A stretch of DNA of 64,000 bases from Oceanobacillus timonensis (GCF_900166635.1 NZ_LT800497.1:2384378-2448377); one strand, 5' to 3'. Counted from the stretch's first letter, positions 17,643-27,461 are shown. Notes: a model not told the origin generated them from the letters alone. Numbers and translations are program-made.

Positions 17643-18719
17643 ATGAAACAATTAACCATCCAGTCAATCCAGCGTCATTATCCGATTGTGATGGAATCCG
17701 GTCTGCGATTTCGCTTAAAGAAGTGGTTGCACGAGGATTACAGCTCCATTTTCATCATAACGGATGATAAAATAGCTGATAAATATTTGCAAGATGTGAC
17801 AAACAGCCTGCAAGATAAAGCTATCTATACATCGGTTGTTCCATCTGGAGAAGCCTCCAAAAATATAGAAGTGTACTACAAATTACAGTCCAAAGCTATT
17901 GAAAGCGGACTGGACCGCAAATCACTCATTATTGCCTTAGGCGGCGGGGTAATAGGTGATTTGGCAGGATTTGTCGCTGCTACTTTTATGCGCGGAATTG
18001 ACTACGTGCAAATGCCGACGACAATCTTGGCTCATGACAGCAGTGTCGGTGGCAAAGTAGCTATTAATCATGCATCCGGAAAGAACTTAATCGGCTGCTT
18101 TTACCCGCCGGCAGCTGTTTTATATGATACGGAAACTTTAACATCTTTACCTTATCGTGAAGTTCGCAGCGGCTATGCAGAAATTTTAAAAGAAGGGCTT
18201 ATTGCTGATCGTTCATTAGCAGAAGCATTATTGCCGCTTTCTTTAAAACAAATTTCGCCGGAGCAGCTGGAAAATCACTTAGAAGCAGGTATAAAGGTGA
18301 AAGCAGATATCGTAGAAGCAGATGAGAAAGAATCCGGCATTCGTAAACATCTGAATTTCGGTCACACATTGGGCCATGCTTTTGAAGCTACGCTCGGATA
18401 TGGAAAAGTAACACATGGAGAAGCTGTCGCAAACGGGATGTTATTTGCCCTTCATGTGAGTGAGCATGTAAACGGACAGCTGCTTCCGTTTCAGGAGTTC
18501 TATCATTGGATGACAATGAATGAATACCCGATTATCGACATAGAAGAAGCACATATAGATCAACTCATTAAAAGCATGAAGTCGGATAAAAAATCCGTTT
18601 CCGGCCATATTCAGATGGTTTTACTCCATAAAATTGGTGAGCCGACTGTCGAAAACTTAGATGATTCCTCTGTGGAGGCTTATATCAAAACATATATAGA
18701 GAGGATGAACAAGCTGTGA
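17643..18719 (+). CDS. aroB: 3-dehydroquinate synthase
   Basis: Converts DAHP to 3-dehydroquinate with NAD and a divalent metal. 358 residues with the NAD loop GGGVIGDLAGFVAATFMRG (about residues 98-116), the PTTILAHDSSVGGK segment and the metal-binding HGEAVANGM near residue 259. The ATG directly follows the aroF stop and the gene overlaps aroH by four bases, so the three are translationally coupled. Confidence 0.97.
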   Translation: MKQLTIQSIQRHYPIVMESGLRFRLKKWLHEDYSSIFIITDDKIADKYLQDVTNSLQDKAIYTSVVPSGEASKNIEVYYKLQSKAIESGLDRKSLIIALGGGVIGDLAGFVAATFMRGIDYVQMPTTILAHDSSVGGKVAINHASGKNLIGCFYPPAAVLYDTETLTSLPYREVRSGYAEILKEGLIADRSLAEALLPLSLKQISPEQLENHLEAGIKVKADIVEADEKESGIRKHLNFGHTLGHAFEATLGYGKVTHGEAVANGMLFALHVSEHVNGQLLPFQEFYHWMTMNEYPIIDIEEAHIDQLIKSMKSDKKSVSGHIQMVLLHKIGEPTVENLDDSSVEAYIKTYIERMNKL

Positions 18720-19090
18720 CAAGAGGCGTACGAGGAGCTACAACAGTAGAAAATAATACAGCAGACGAAATCATTGAGCATACAAGAACATTGGTGCTGG
18801 AGATGGCAGAAAACAATCAGATTCAGCCGGAAGATGTATCCCATGCCTTTATTTCCGTAACCAAGGAAATTGATGCAGCGTTTCCTGCAAAAGCTGTGCG
18901 GGAAATTGACGGATGGAAATACGTGCCCGTTATGTGTATGCAGGAGATTGATGTTCCCGGCAGTCTGCCGAATTGCATCCGGGTTATGATGGTAGTAAAT
19001 ACGGAAACAGCACAAAAAGAAGTTGTGCATACATTTCAGAGAGAGGCCGTAAAACTCCGTCCGGATCTTGTAGAAAGAAAGGATGGCTAA
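18716..19090 (+). CDS. aroH: Chorismate mutase, AroH type
   Basis: Monofunctional chorismate mutase that makes prephenate from chorismate. 124 residues of the trimeric AroH fold, with RGVRGATTVENNT at the N-terminus (substrate Arg), FISVTKEIDAAFPAKAVR and CMQEIDVPGSLPNCIRVM. It starts at a GTG overlapping the aroB stop (GTGA). The product is used by tyrA in the same cluster. Confidence 0.96.
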   Translation: MTRGVRGATTVENNTADEIIEHTRTLVLEMAENNQIQPEDVSHAFISVTKEIDAAFPAKAVREIDGWKYVPVMCMQEIDVPGSLPNCIRVMMVVNTETAQKEVVHTFQREAVKLRPDLVERKDG

Positions 19091-19093
19091 GCA

Positions 19094-20197
19094 ATGAGAA
19101 GTAAAGAGGTTTTAAAACAACTCAGTCCATATAAACAAGGGAAGCAGACAAAAGACATTCAAGACGAATTTGGACTTGATTATATTGTTAAACTGGCGTC
19201 GAATGAGAATCCCTATGGCTTTTCCGATAAGGTAAAGAATGTATTTCAGGCAAATGAACCTGCCTTTCATATTTACCCCGACGGCTATACGGCAGAACTC
19301 CGTTATTTGATCAGTGAAAAATTAAATGTCCGTCCGGAATCACTGATTTTCGGAAGCGGATCTGAAGAGATTATCCAGATGCTCTGCCGGTCTTATTTGA
19401 CTGCAGAGGATCAGGTTATTATGGCAACACCTACGTTTCCACAGTATAAGCATTATTCGTTAATAGAAGGTGCAGAGATTATTGAACACCCAGTAAATGC
19501 GGATGGCAGTCATCCGCTGGATAAGATGCTTGCTTCTGTACAGGAAAATACAAAAATCATCTGGATTTGTACGCCGAATAATCCAACTGGAACGTCCCTT
19601 TCCAAAGAAGAATTGGAGAGCTTTTTAAATGATTGTCCTTCTGACGTTCTGGTTGTTTTAGATGAAGCGTACGTTGAATTTTTGGATCCTGAAAAAGATC
19701 CCGATGCGCTGGGACTGTTAGATAAATATACAAACCTAATTGTGTTACGTACATTTTCAAAAGCTTACGGTCTGGCAGGTCTCCGAATTGGTTACGGCAT
19801 CGCAGACCCGATAATTGTCGAAACGCTGGATAAGGTACGCGGTCCATTTAATACAACATCAGTCACTCAACAGGCAGCTGTTACTGCCTTTTCAGATCAG
19901 GATTTTATCCGGCATACGTATCAGGAAAATAAAAAAGTATTAACGCAATTTCAGGCTTTTTTAACTTCCATTGGCTGGGACTACTATGAATCAGAAGCGA
20001 ATTTTCTGCTTGTGAAAACACCTGGAAGCGGAACAGATGTATTTGATTATTTAATCAGGCGCGGATTTATCGTCCGTCCGGGAGAATTATTAGGAATCCC
20101 CAATACGATTCGTGTCACCATTGGAAAAGAAGAAGATATGAAAGTGTTGGAGAACGTTTTAAAAGAATACCAAGAAAAATTAAATCAGGTAAGGTGA
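19094..20197 (+). CDS. hisC: Histidinol-phosphate / aromatic aminotransferase
   Basis: PLP-dependent aminotransferase of 367 residues with the class II signature FSKAYGLAGLRIGYG (PLP lysine near residue 222), KLASNENPYG at the N-terminus and TPNNPTGT near residue 158. In B. subtilis the enzyme at this position serves both histidine synthesis and phenylalanine/tyrosine synthesis. Starts 3 bases after aroH. In B. subtilis the trp operon separates aroH and hisC; here nothing does. Confidence 0.93.
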   Translation: MRSKEVLKQLSPYKQGKQTKDIQDEFGLDYIVKLASNENPYGFSDKVKNVFQANEPAFHIYPDGYTAELRYLISEKLNVRPESLIFGSGSEEIIQMLCRSYLTAEDQVIMATPTFPQYKHYSLIEGAEIIEHPVNADGSHPLDKMLASVQENTKIIWICTPNNPTGTSLSKEELESFLNDCPSDVLVVLDEAYVEFLDPEKDPDALGLLDKYTNLIVLRTFSKAYGLAGLRIGYGIADPIIVETLDKVRGPFNTTSVTQQAAVTAFSDQDFIRHTYQENKKVLTQFQAFLTSIGWDYYESEANFLLVKTPGSGTDVFDYLIRRGFIVRPGELLGIPNTIRVTIGKEEDMKVLENVLKEYQEKLNQVR

Positions 20198-20201
20198 ACG
20201 T

Positions 20202-21305
20202 ATGGAGAAGCAACAGGTTTTAATAGCCGGACTCGGTCTGATTGGCGGGTCCATCGCAAAAGCGATAAGAAAAGAATCCGAACATGGCATCACCGGTTTT
20301 GATGTCAATGAAAATACATTGCAATTTGCGTTAAATCACGGAATTATCGATCAAGCTTTTACAAATTTTGAAGAAGCGGCATTACAGGCAGATATTATTA
20401 TTATATCTGCCCCAATTTCAGAAACGATTCAACTGGTTACAAGACTGGATGATATTCCTTTTACCAAGGACGTTATTGTTTCGGATACAGCATCTGTCAA
20501 AGGTTCTGTCCTTATGGCTGCAAATCAGTTAACCAATAAAGCTGTTCATTTTATTGGCGGTCATCCGATGGCCGGTTCGCACAAAAAAGGCATTGAAGCG
20601 GCGAAAGAGCATTTATTTGAAAATGCCATTTATGTTCTGTCTCCGCTGGATCATGCATCTGAGGAAAATGTCCATACACTGCAGGACGTTTTATCCGCAA
20701 CCAAGAGTAATTTTGTCGTGCTAAATCCTGATGAGCATGATGAGATGACCGGTGTTATCTCCCATTTTCCACATCTGATTGCATCCTCGCTTGTTCACCA
20801 GGCGAGAAAATGGGAGAAAAAACACGCTTTCCTTCCCAACCTGGCTGCTGGCGGATTTCGTGACATTACGCGCATTGCTTCCAGTAATCCAGTGATGTGG
20901 CAGGATATTTTTTACCATAATCAGTCTAAAATGTCAGCTATGCTGGAGGACTGGATTACAGAGATGGAACAGTTGAAAAAACGGATTGAAGAGAACGAAA
21001 AAGAAGAAGTCATCACGTATTTAAATAGTGCCAAAAATTATCGGGATGGATTAAACGAAGGGGAGCGCGGAGCAATCCCTGCATTTTATGATGTTGTTGT
21101 TGATATCGCTGACCAGCCGGGGGCTATAGCGGAGGTCGCACTCATTTTGGCAAACGCATCATTGAGTATTAAAAATATTGAAATCCTTGAAGTTCGTGAA
21201 GGCATTACAGGTGCATTACGTCTAAGTTTTTATTCAAAAGAAGCCCAAGATGCCGGTCAGAAGATATTAAAACAACGCGGATTTGAAACGATGATTCCAT
21301 CGTAA
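20202..21305 (+). CDS. tyrA: Prephenate dehydrogenase
   Basis: Oxidative decarboxylation of prephenate to 4-hydroxyphenylpyruvate, NAD-dependent. 367 residues: N-terminal dinucleotide fold with GLGLIGGSIAKAI (about residues 10-22), the GGHPMAGSHKKG substrate motif near residue 120, and a C-terminal ACT regulatory domain from about residue 295 (DVVVDIADQPGAIAEV). The ACT domain indicates feedback control by aromatic amino acids. Confidence 0.96.
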   Translation: MEKQQVLIAGLGLIGGSIAKAIRKESEHGITGFDVNENTLQFALNHGIIDQAFTNFEEAALQADIIIISAPISETIQLVTRLDDIPFTKDVIVSDTASVKGSVLMAANQLTNKAVHFIGGHPMAGSHKKGIEAAKEHLFENAIYVLSPLDHASEENVHTLQDVLSATKSNFVVLNPDEHDEMTGVISHFPHLIASSLVHQARKWEKKHAFLPNLAAGGFRDITRIASSNPVMWQDIFYHNQSKMSAMLEDWITEMEQLKKRIEENEKEEVITYLNSAKNYRDGLNEGERGAIPAFYDVVVDIADQPGAIAEVALILANASLSIKNIEILEVREGITGALRLSFYSKEAQDAGQKILKQRGFETMIPS

Positions 21306-21324
21306 TGACAGGGAGGCGAATAGC

Positions 21325-22614
21325 GTGTCACATGTTCAATTTGAATATACTTCACCCAGATTAGAAGGCGAGGTAATGGTCCCCGGTGATAAATCCATCT
21401 CCCATCGTTCGATTATTTTCGGGAGTATTTCACACGGAACGACAAAAGTAACGAATTTTCTTGATGGAGAGGATTGTCTCCGAACCATTGCTGCATTTCG
21501 TAAAATGGGTGTGCGGATTGAAAAAGAGGGAAGTACGGTACTTGTTCATGGTAATGGGTTAGAAGGTCTGAAAAAACCTGGTGAAGCAATTGATTTTGGT
21601 AATTCAGGAACAACAACCCGGTTAATGCTCGGGCTCTTATCCGGACTTCCATTTGAAACAACCATTTTTGGGGATGCTTCTCTTACGAAGCGCCCGATGA
21701 ATCGAGTAGTTGACCCATTAAGAAAAATGGGAGCTTCGATTTACGGAGAAGCAGACGGAAATTTCCTCCCGATTACCATTCACGGGGGCGCATTGCAAGG
21801 AATCACCTACCGGCTTCCGGTGAAAAGCGCTCAAGTAAAATCAGCCGTTTTATTAGCAGGTTTGCTTGCAGAAGGAGAAACAGTTGTTCAGGAAGAAACA
21901 GAAACAAGAAATCACACCGAAGTGATGCTTCAAGCATTCGGGGCAGATTTAAAACAAACGGAAAAAGGCATTGCTGTAACGAGCAAAGGGAATTTGACCG
22001 CTTGTGATGTGGAAGTTCCCGGTGATATTTCTTCAGCTGCATTCTTTTTAATTGCCGGGGCCCTTGTACCTGGAAGTAAAGTTACTTTAAAAAATGTCGG
22101 TTTAAACCATTCCAGGACTGGAGTGCTGGATGTGTTAAAACAAATGGGAGCTAGCATTACAGTTGCTAATGAACGGACAACAGGCGGGGAAAAAATTGGT
22201 GATTTAACCATTCAGTATACCGCTCTTAAAGGAACAACGATAGAAGGAAATGTCATTCCACGTCTTATAGATGAAATTCCAATACTCGCTTTATTAGCCA
22301 CTCAGGCAGATGGAAAAACGGTCATTAAAGATGCGGAAGAATTAAAAGTAAAAGAAACGGATCGTATCGAAGCCGTTTGTAAAAATTTGCAAGCACTTGG
22401 TGCGGATGTTACCGCCACCGAAGACGGTATGGTTATCAACGGGCCCAGCCGATTAACCGGCGGCACCATTTCTTCCTATATGGACCACCGTATTGCCATG
22501 ATGGGTGCTATCGCGGCGCTTATAACAGAAGCTCCAGTGAAAATGGATGAAAAAGACAGTATTAACATTTCTTATCCGACATTTTTCGATGATCTGGAAG
22601 CTATCTTGCAGTAA
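21325..22614 (+). CDS. aroA: 3-phosphoshikimate 1-carboxyvinyltransferase (EPSP synthase)
   Basis: Transfers enolpyruvate from PEP to shikimate 3-phosphate. 429 residues with GDKSISHRSIIF near residue 19, NSGTTTRLM near residue 93, the RPMNRVVDPLRKMGA segment and the C-terminal DHRIAMM. The N-terminal PEP-site sequences look like class II (Gram-positive/CP4-like) enzymes. It is called aroE in B. subtilis. Starts at GTG behind GGGAGG; last gene of the aromatic cluster, followed by a terminator. Confidence 0.96.
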   Translation: MSHVQFEYTSPRLEGEVMVPGDKSISHRSIIFGSISHGTTKVTNFLDGEDCLRTIAAFRKMGVRIEKEGSTVLVHGNGLEGLKKPGEAIDFGNSGTTTRLMLGLLSGLPFETTIFGDASLTKRPMNRVVDPLRKMGASIYGEADGNFLPITIHGGALQGITYRLPVKSAQVKSAVLLAGLLAEGETVVQEETETRNHTEVMLQAFGADLKQTEKGIAVTSKGNLTACDVEVPGDISSAAFFLIAGALVPGSKVTLKNVGLNHSRTGVLDVLKQMGASITVANERTTGGEKIGDLTIQYTALKGTTIEGNVIPRLIDEIPILALLATQADGKTVIKDAEELKVKETDRIEAVCKNLQALGADVTATEDGMVINGPSRLTGGTISSYMDHRIAMMGAIAALITEAPVKMDEKDSINISYPTFFDDLEAILQ

Positions 22615-22657
22615 ATCATGATTGCTCTATATCGATGAAATATCCACTTATATTCTG

Positions 22658-22696
22658 GCTACAGTTCTTGTCATTTGAACTGTAGCTGTCTTTTTT
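22658..22696 (+). terminator. Terminator of the aromatic supraoperon
   Basis: A perfect 10-bp stem (22658-22667 with 22677-22686), 9-base loop and a run of six Ts. Confidence 0.85.
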
Positions 22697-22745
22697 GTAT
22701 GATAAATTGGAAGCAAAAGAAACACAAAAGAGAGGGGTTCTTTAA

Positions 22746-24005
22746 ATGAACACCATTCAACAAGCAATCGAATTAGCTGAAAAAAATGAAACAGAGAAAG
22801 CATTAGCGTTATTAAAAGACTATCAAAAAAATGCGGATGATGATTCCTTGTTTCAAATAGCCGAACTATACCTGCAATGGGGTTTTCTAGTCGAGTCAAG
22901 AACGATTCTTGAACAATTGATTGAAAAATATCCTGAAGAAACCTCGTTAAAGCTCACATTATCGGATATATTTATTGAATCTGAAGAAGACGAGCTGGCG
23001 ATTACGATATTAAATGAAATTCCGGAAGAGGACGAGGGCTATGTGCAAGCATTAATCCAGCTGGCTGATTTATATCAGGCACAAGGGCTGTTTGAAGTTT
23101 CCGAGCAAAAATTGATGGAAGCAAAACAAATTGACCCGCAGGAAAGTGTGATTGACTTTGCACTTGGAGAACTGTTCTTTTCTATTGGCGAGTACATGAA
23201 AGCTATTAACTATTATGAACATGTGTATGCAAAAACAAAAGAAGTAGCAAATATATCTATTGACGACCGGCTTGGCGAAGCATATGCAGCTGCCGGTGAT
23301 TATGAGAAAGCCCTGACGTTTTATAAAGAAGAGGAAGACCCGGATCCTGAAAAATTATTTAAATACGGGATTACGGCACATCAGGCTGACCGTGATGATA
23401 TTGCAATGAAAGCATGGGAGCACGCACTGGAAATTGACCAGGATTATTATGCCGCTTATACGCAGCTTGCGGATGTCTATAAAGAGCAGGGAATGCTGGA
23501 AGATGCCTATAAGATAACCCAGCAGGGGCTGGAAAGGAACTCCTATCAAAAAGAACTCTACTTCCTTGCCGGAGAAATTGCACACCAATTAGGAAGAGAG
23601 GCAGAAAGCGAAGAGCATGTCAGAGAAGCAATTGCTTTAGAGCCAGATTATAAAGAAGCTGTTTTGTTTTTAATTGAACTGCTTAAAGCAAGAGAAGCAT
23701 TTGATGAGATTGTTGACGTTATTCAAAGCATTAAAAACACTGGTGCAGAGGATCCGCTCTATGATTGGGAATTGGCCAAAGCCAATGTTGAAATAGAATC
23801 GTTTGATGATGCATTAAACAGCTATCAGGAAGCATATACTAGTTTACAACATGACAGTGACTTTTTAAAAGAGTATGGCTATTTCTTGACGGAAGAAGGG
23901 AGAGTGCAAGAAGCCATTCCGGTCCTGAAAGCATATCTCGAACAGCAGCCGATTGATGAGGATGTGCGTGAGCATGTAGAACGCTTAGAGCAAGATTTAC
24001 TGTAA
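22746..24005 (+). CDS. ypiA: TPR repeat protein YpiA
   Basis: A 419-residue acidic protein made almost wholly of degenerate tetratricopeptide repeats (for example the pattern A..Y...G...A...Y near residues 140-240). This suggests a scaffold for protein-protein interaction. There is no signal peptide or membrane span. Length, repeat content and position between EPSP synthase and ypiB match B. subtilis YpiA. GAGAGGGG precedes the ATG. Function unknown. Confidence 0.88.
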   Translation: MNTIQQAIELAEKNETEKALALLKDYQKNADDDSLFQIAELYLQWGFLVESRTILEQLIEKYPEETSLKLTLSDIFIESEEDELAITILNEIPEEDEGYVQALIQLADLYQAQGLFEVSEQKLMEAKQIDPQESVIDFALGELFFSIGEYMKAINYYEHVYAKTKEVANISIDDRLGEAYAAAGDYEKALTFYKEEEDPDPEKLFKYGITAHQADRDDIAMKAWEHALEIDQDYYAAYTQLADVYKEQGMLEDAYKITQQGLERNSYQKELYFLAGEIAHQLGREAESEEHVREAIALEPDYKEAVLFLIELLKAREAFDEIVDVIQSIKNTGAEDPLYDWELAKANVEIESFDDALNSYQEAYTSLQHDSDFLKEYGYFLTEEGRVQEAIPVLKAYLEQQPIDEDVREHVERLEQDLL

Positions 24006-24042
24006 TAGCGGATTATCAAGCTTTTAGAGAGGGGAGAGTGGC

Positions 24043-24591
24043 ATGCTATCATCTGTAACTGCAAAAGATAAGAAGAAGTTCATCCAGTGGTTTTTAAACC
24101 ATTATCGCTTAAAAAAAAGAGAAAGTGTATGGATACTTAATTATTTAGTGAACCATATGGATATTCTGGAACATGTACATTTTGTCAGAGATGTGAAGTA
24201 CTGCCCCAGGGGCGTCATGATTTCAAGCCGGTGTTCGGACAAAATACCATTCCGTTTTTATAAGAATCATTTGGTAACGACGGATGCGGAGAAAACATTT
24301 CATGATATCCGTTTAAATAAGCAGGAAGCATTATTTATCCAGCTGAATTTCTACCAGGCAAATCAAAGCGCCTATTACGCTGCTGTTTTAGAAGAAAATC
24401 CATTTTTACCGGATGATTATTATCTGACCAAAGATGATAAGCAGACAACCGCTGAATTATTGGATCAACTCATTGTAAAGCAACAGCAGGAACAATTGCG
24501 GGAAAAGATTGATAACGCCCTGGATACCGGAAATCAAAAAGAGTTTATAGAGTTAACGAAAGAGTTGGATAAACTGCTGAATAAAACCTAA
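24043..24591 (+). CDS. ypiB: YpiB family protein with C-terminal IDEAL domain
   Basis: A 182-residue soluble protein of the UPF0302/YpiB family. The first 110 residues form the family domain (KKFIQWFLNHYRLKKRES start). The last 40 contain the IDEAL motif (here IDNALD, near residue 158) in an amphipathic helix. IDEAL motifs are small Firmicute interaction modules. GAGGGGAG lies before the ATG. It follows ypiA by 37 bases, as in B. subtilis. Confidence 0.9.
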   Translation: MLSSVTAKDKKKFIQWFLNHYRLKKRESVWILNYLVNHMDILEHVHFVRDVKYCPRGVMISSRCSDKIPFRFYKNHLVTTDAEKTFHDIRLNKQEALFIQLNFYQANQSAYYAAVLEENPFLPDDYYLTKDDKQTTAELLDQLIVKQQQEQLREKIDNALDTGNQKEFIELTKELDKLLNKT

Positions 24592-24621
24592 AATGAACTA
24601 TTTTAATCAAATGATGCTGCA

Positions 24622-24652
24622 GCAACCTGTATTTTTTACGGGTTGTTTTTTT
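24622..24652 (+). terminator. Terminator after ypiB
   Basis: A 10-bp stem with one G-U pair around a T loop, ending in seven or more Ts. Confidence 0.75.
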
Positions 24653-24840
24653 ATGGCAGAAAATAATAGAACGGTTTACTTGCCAATCACAATTGATAGA
24701 TAAACAGTCCTGCCCAGCTCCGAACGCCAACAACTGGGAGCTTTTCACTTTTGTTCTCTATGACTGCGATTCCATTTGGTTCTTTCAGCAATGTAAAAAA
24801 ATTGGTACAATATAGGCAAGCATTTAAAGGAGGAATTTGA

Positions 24841-25299
24841 ATGAAATGGACAAGTGTTGATTTACAGAAATACGAACAAGCAAAGGAGTACGTGGATACG
24901 GTTGTTGTCCCATTAGCCCCATTTCAAATTGGTGCATTGGACGCTTCTGCAAAACAGGCTGATCAGTATGACGTTTTAATGCTTCTTTCCAGAGAGTTGG
25001 AGAAAGAATTAATGGGGAGAGTCATGCTCACGCCAATGTATACATATATCACGTCGGCTGAAAAATCCGAAGAAGCAGAAAGATTGAATACATGGACTGC
25101 TCATTTTAAAGAACAACCATTTGAACATGTGTTGTATATCAGTTTTGACCCTGCTTGGCGAAAAGTAGCTAGTCAATTAGAAGGAGAATTTATTTGGCTT
25201 CCTTCTATCCCTTTAAAAGATGCGGATCCAGCTGCAGTAAAGAGCATGGTAAGAGACCAAACGATGCAGACAGCCGAATTGATGAAGTCTTTTTGGTAA
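24841..25299 (+). CDS. ypiF: YpiF family protein (DUF2487)
   Basis: A 152-residue soluble protein starting MKWTSVDLQKYEQAKEYVD, with the length and position (directly before qcrA) of B. subtilis YpiF. No enzymatic motif is seen. AAAGGAGG lies 7 bases before the ATG. A separate strong promoter lies between it and qcrA, so it need not be co-transcribed with the reductase. Function unknown. Confidence 0.85.
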   Translation: MKWTSVDLQKYEQAKEYVDTVVVPLAPFQIGALDASAKQADQYDVLMLLSRELEKELMGRVMLTPMYTYITSAEKSEEAERLNTWTAHFKEQPFEHVLYISFDPAWRKVASQLEGEFIWLPSIPLKDADPAAVKSMVRDQTMQTAELMKSFW

Positions 25300-25348
25300 A
25301 TGTATGACAAAATTATCAAAACATTTGGTTTGAACCTTAGGATATATA

Positions 25349-25377
25349 TTGACCCAAACAATAGTTTACGCTATCAT
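25349..25377 (+). promoter_or_regulatory. Sigma-A promoter for qcrABC
   Basis: TTGACC at 25349-25354, a 17-base spacer and TATCAT at 25372-25377, about 70 bases before qcrA. Confidence 0.65.
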
Positions 25378-25449
25378 TATTAGTGTCCTAGTAATCTGAT
25401 TTTATCTTAATAATGTCCGTGACTATTTGAACACAGAGGGGGGAAAAAC

Positions 25450-25962
25450 ATGAGTGATGAAAAGCGCGATATATCCCGCAGACAATTTTTAAATTATACG
25501 CTTACAGGGGTGGGCGGATTTATGGCTGCCGGTTTGTTAATTTCACCTGTCAGAATGGCTATTGATCCTGTATTGAAGCATGATGAAGGTGGAGATTTTG
25601 CAAATGTTGGTCTGGAAGTTTCTGAAATCACTTCTGAACCACAGCGTGTCGATTGGACGATCGACCAGGTAGACGGATGGTACGAATCAGAAGTAAACCA
25701 GACAGCCTGGGTATATCGAAATGATGATGATGAAATTGTTGCCTTTTCCCCGGTTTGTAAACATTTAGGTTGTTTTGTTTCATGGGAAGGCAATGAAGAT
25801 TATCCAGAAGAGTATTTTTGTCCTTGTCATAACGGCCGTTATTACAAAAATGGTGTGAATGTTCCCGGAACGCCGCCGTTGCAACCGCTTGATGTTTATG
25901 AACAGGAAGAAAGGGATGGCATGCTGTTCCTGGGTAATATCCAACCACACGAGGAGGCGTAA
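25450..25962 (+). CDS. qcrA: Menaquinol:cytochrome c reductase, Rieske iron-sulfur subunit
   Basis: Iron-sulfur subunit of the bc complex, 170 residues. The N-terminus has a twin-arginine signal-anchor (SRRQFLNY followed by a hydrophobic helix to about residue 38), so export should use the Tat system. The Rieske cluster ligands appear as CKHLGC near residue 102 and CPCHNGRY near residue 122. GAGGGGGG precedes the ATG. First gene of a tight three-gene operon. Confidence 0.97.
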   Translation: MSDEKRDISRRQFLNYTLTGVGGFMAAGLLISPVRMAIDPVLKHDEGGDFANVGLEVSEITSEPQRVDWTIDQVDGWYESEVNQTAWVYRNDDDEIVAFSPVCKHLGCFVSWEGNEDYPEEYFCPCHNGRYYKNGVNVPGTPPLQPLDVYEQEERDGMLFLGNIQPHEEA

Positions 25963-25968
25963 TGAACA

Positions 25969-26643
25969 ATGTTACAAAAGATTTATGATTGGATCGATGA
26001 TCGCATTGATATTACGCCGATTTGGCGGGACATTGCCGATCACGAAGTTCCAGAGCACGTTAATCCGGCGCACCATTTTTCCGCATTTGTATATTGTTTC
26101 GGCGGATTAACATTCTTTGTTGTCGTCATTCAAATTCTTTCCGGTATGTTTTTGACAATGTACTATGTACCGGATATTGAAAACGCTTGGCAATCTGTAT
26201 ATTATTTACAAACAGAGGTAGCACATGCCCAAATAGTACGAGGCATGCATCACTGGGGTGCAAGTGTTGTTGTCGTAATGCTGTTATTACATACTTTACG
26301 GGTGTTTTTCCAAGGGGCCTACAAGAAACCTCGTGAGTTGAACTGGATGGTAGGAGTTCTTATCTTCTTCATCATTCTGGGATTAGGCTTTACTGGTTAC
26401 TTGCTTCCTTGGGATAACAAAGCATACTTTGCAACTCAAGTTGGATTAGAAATTGCTGAACAGGTTCCATTTATCGGAGAAGCTTTAAAAACGCTTCTAG
26501 CCGGAGATGCTACGATTGTCGGAGCACAAACGCTGACCCGGTTCTTTGCAATCCATGTCTTTTTCTTACCAGGAGCATTGTTTGCATTATTGGCAGTTCA
26601 CTTTATCTTAATCCGTAGACAAGGTATTTCTGGACCACTATAA
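25969..26643 (+). CDS. qcrB: Menaquinol:cytochrome c reductase, cytochrome b subunit
   Basis: A 224-residue cytochrome b6-type integral membrane protein with four predicted helices. The heme-ligand histidines lie in MHHWGASVVVVMLLLHTLRV (near residues 88-107) and IHVFFLPGALFALLAVHF (near residues 187-204). The quinol-site region TGYLLPWDNKAYFA is present. It starts 6 bases after the qcrA stop, behind GGAGG. Confidence 0.97.
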   Translation: MLQKIYDWIDDRIDITPIWRDIADHEVPEHVNPAHHFSAFVYCFGGLTFFVVVIQILSGMFLTMYYVPDIENAWQSVYYLQTEVAHAQIVRGMHHWGASVVVVMLLLHTLRVFFQGAYKKPRELNWMVGVLIFFIILGLGFTGYLLPWDNKAYFATQVGLEIAEQVPFIGEALKTLLAGDATIVGAQTLTRFFAIHVFFLPGALFALLAVHFILIRRQGISGPL

Positions 26644-26658
26644 AAAGGAGGGCAACCC

Positions 26659-27435
26659 ATGCGTAGAGGTAAAGGTATGAAGTTCGTCGGAGATTCCCGA
26701 ATCCCGGCGGAAAGAGCATCCAAGATACCAAAAGATTATTCCGAGTATCCTGGTAGAACAGAAGCGTTTTGGCCCAACTTTTTATTAAAAGAATGGTTGG
26801 CCGGAGCTGTTTTCCTTGTAGGGTTTTTATGTTTAGTGTTGGCACATCCGTCTCCGCTTGAGGGAATGGCTGATCCGACAGATGCATCATATATCCCGCT
26901 ACCGGACTGGTATTTCTTATTCTTGTATGAATTATTAAAATATCAATTTGCAAGTGGTAATTGGATTATTCTTGGAATTCTTGTTATTCCGGGAATTGCA
27001 TTTGGAGCACTATTTCTTGCTCCATTTCTGGACAATGGTCCAGGGCGACGTCCGCGTCAGCGTCCAGTTGCTGTTGGTATGATGCTATTAGGACTAGCAT
27101 CGGTTATCTGGTTAACGTACACTTCTGCAGCACCAGTTGACTGGGAAGAGCGTGCGGAACAGAACAAACCAATTCCTCCGGGTGAATCTGTAGTTGATGA
27201 GAGTCATCCTGGATACGCAGCATATGAAACCAGCTGTCTAAGCTGCCATGGCGGCGAATTAGAGGGCGGTGCAGGCCCTGCGTTAGTCGGAGGAAATGAG
27301 CATTCAAAAGAAGAAATTATGGATATTGCTGTAAACGGTACCGGGTCAATGCCTGCCGATCAGTTCCAAGGAACAGATGAAGAATTGGAACAATTAGCAG
27401 ATTTTATCGTTGAAACGAATGAAGCAGCAGAATAG
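26659..27435 (+). CDS. qcrC: Menaquinol:cytochrome c reductase, fused subunit IV / cytochrome c
   Basis: A 258-residue protein fusing a subunit IV-like membrane part (three helices, with PDWYFLFLYELLKY near residue 84) to a C-terminal cytochrome c domain. The latter has one heme site (SCLSCHGG near residue 195) and a likely axial Met in GSMPADQF. This fusion is characteristic of Bacillus-type menaquinol:cytochrome c reductase. AAAGGAGGG precedes the ATG. Operon end. Confidence 0.96.
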   Translation: MRRGKGMKFVGDSRIPAERASKIPKDYSEYPGRTEAFWPNFLLKEWLAGAVFLVGFLCLVLAHPSPLEGMADPTDASYIPLPDWYFLFLYELLKYQFASGNWIILGILVIPGIAFGALFLAPFLDNGPGRRPRQRPVAVGMMLLGLASVIWLTYTSAAPVDWEERAEQNKPIPPGESVVDESHPGYAAYETSCLSCHGGELEGGAGPALVGGNEHSKEEIMDIAVNGTGSMPADQFQGTDEELEQLADFIVETNEAAE

Positions 27436-27461
27436 GAAGTATGAAGCATCAAACAAATTTT

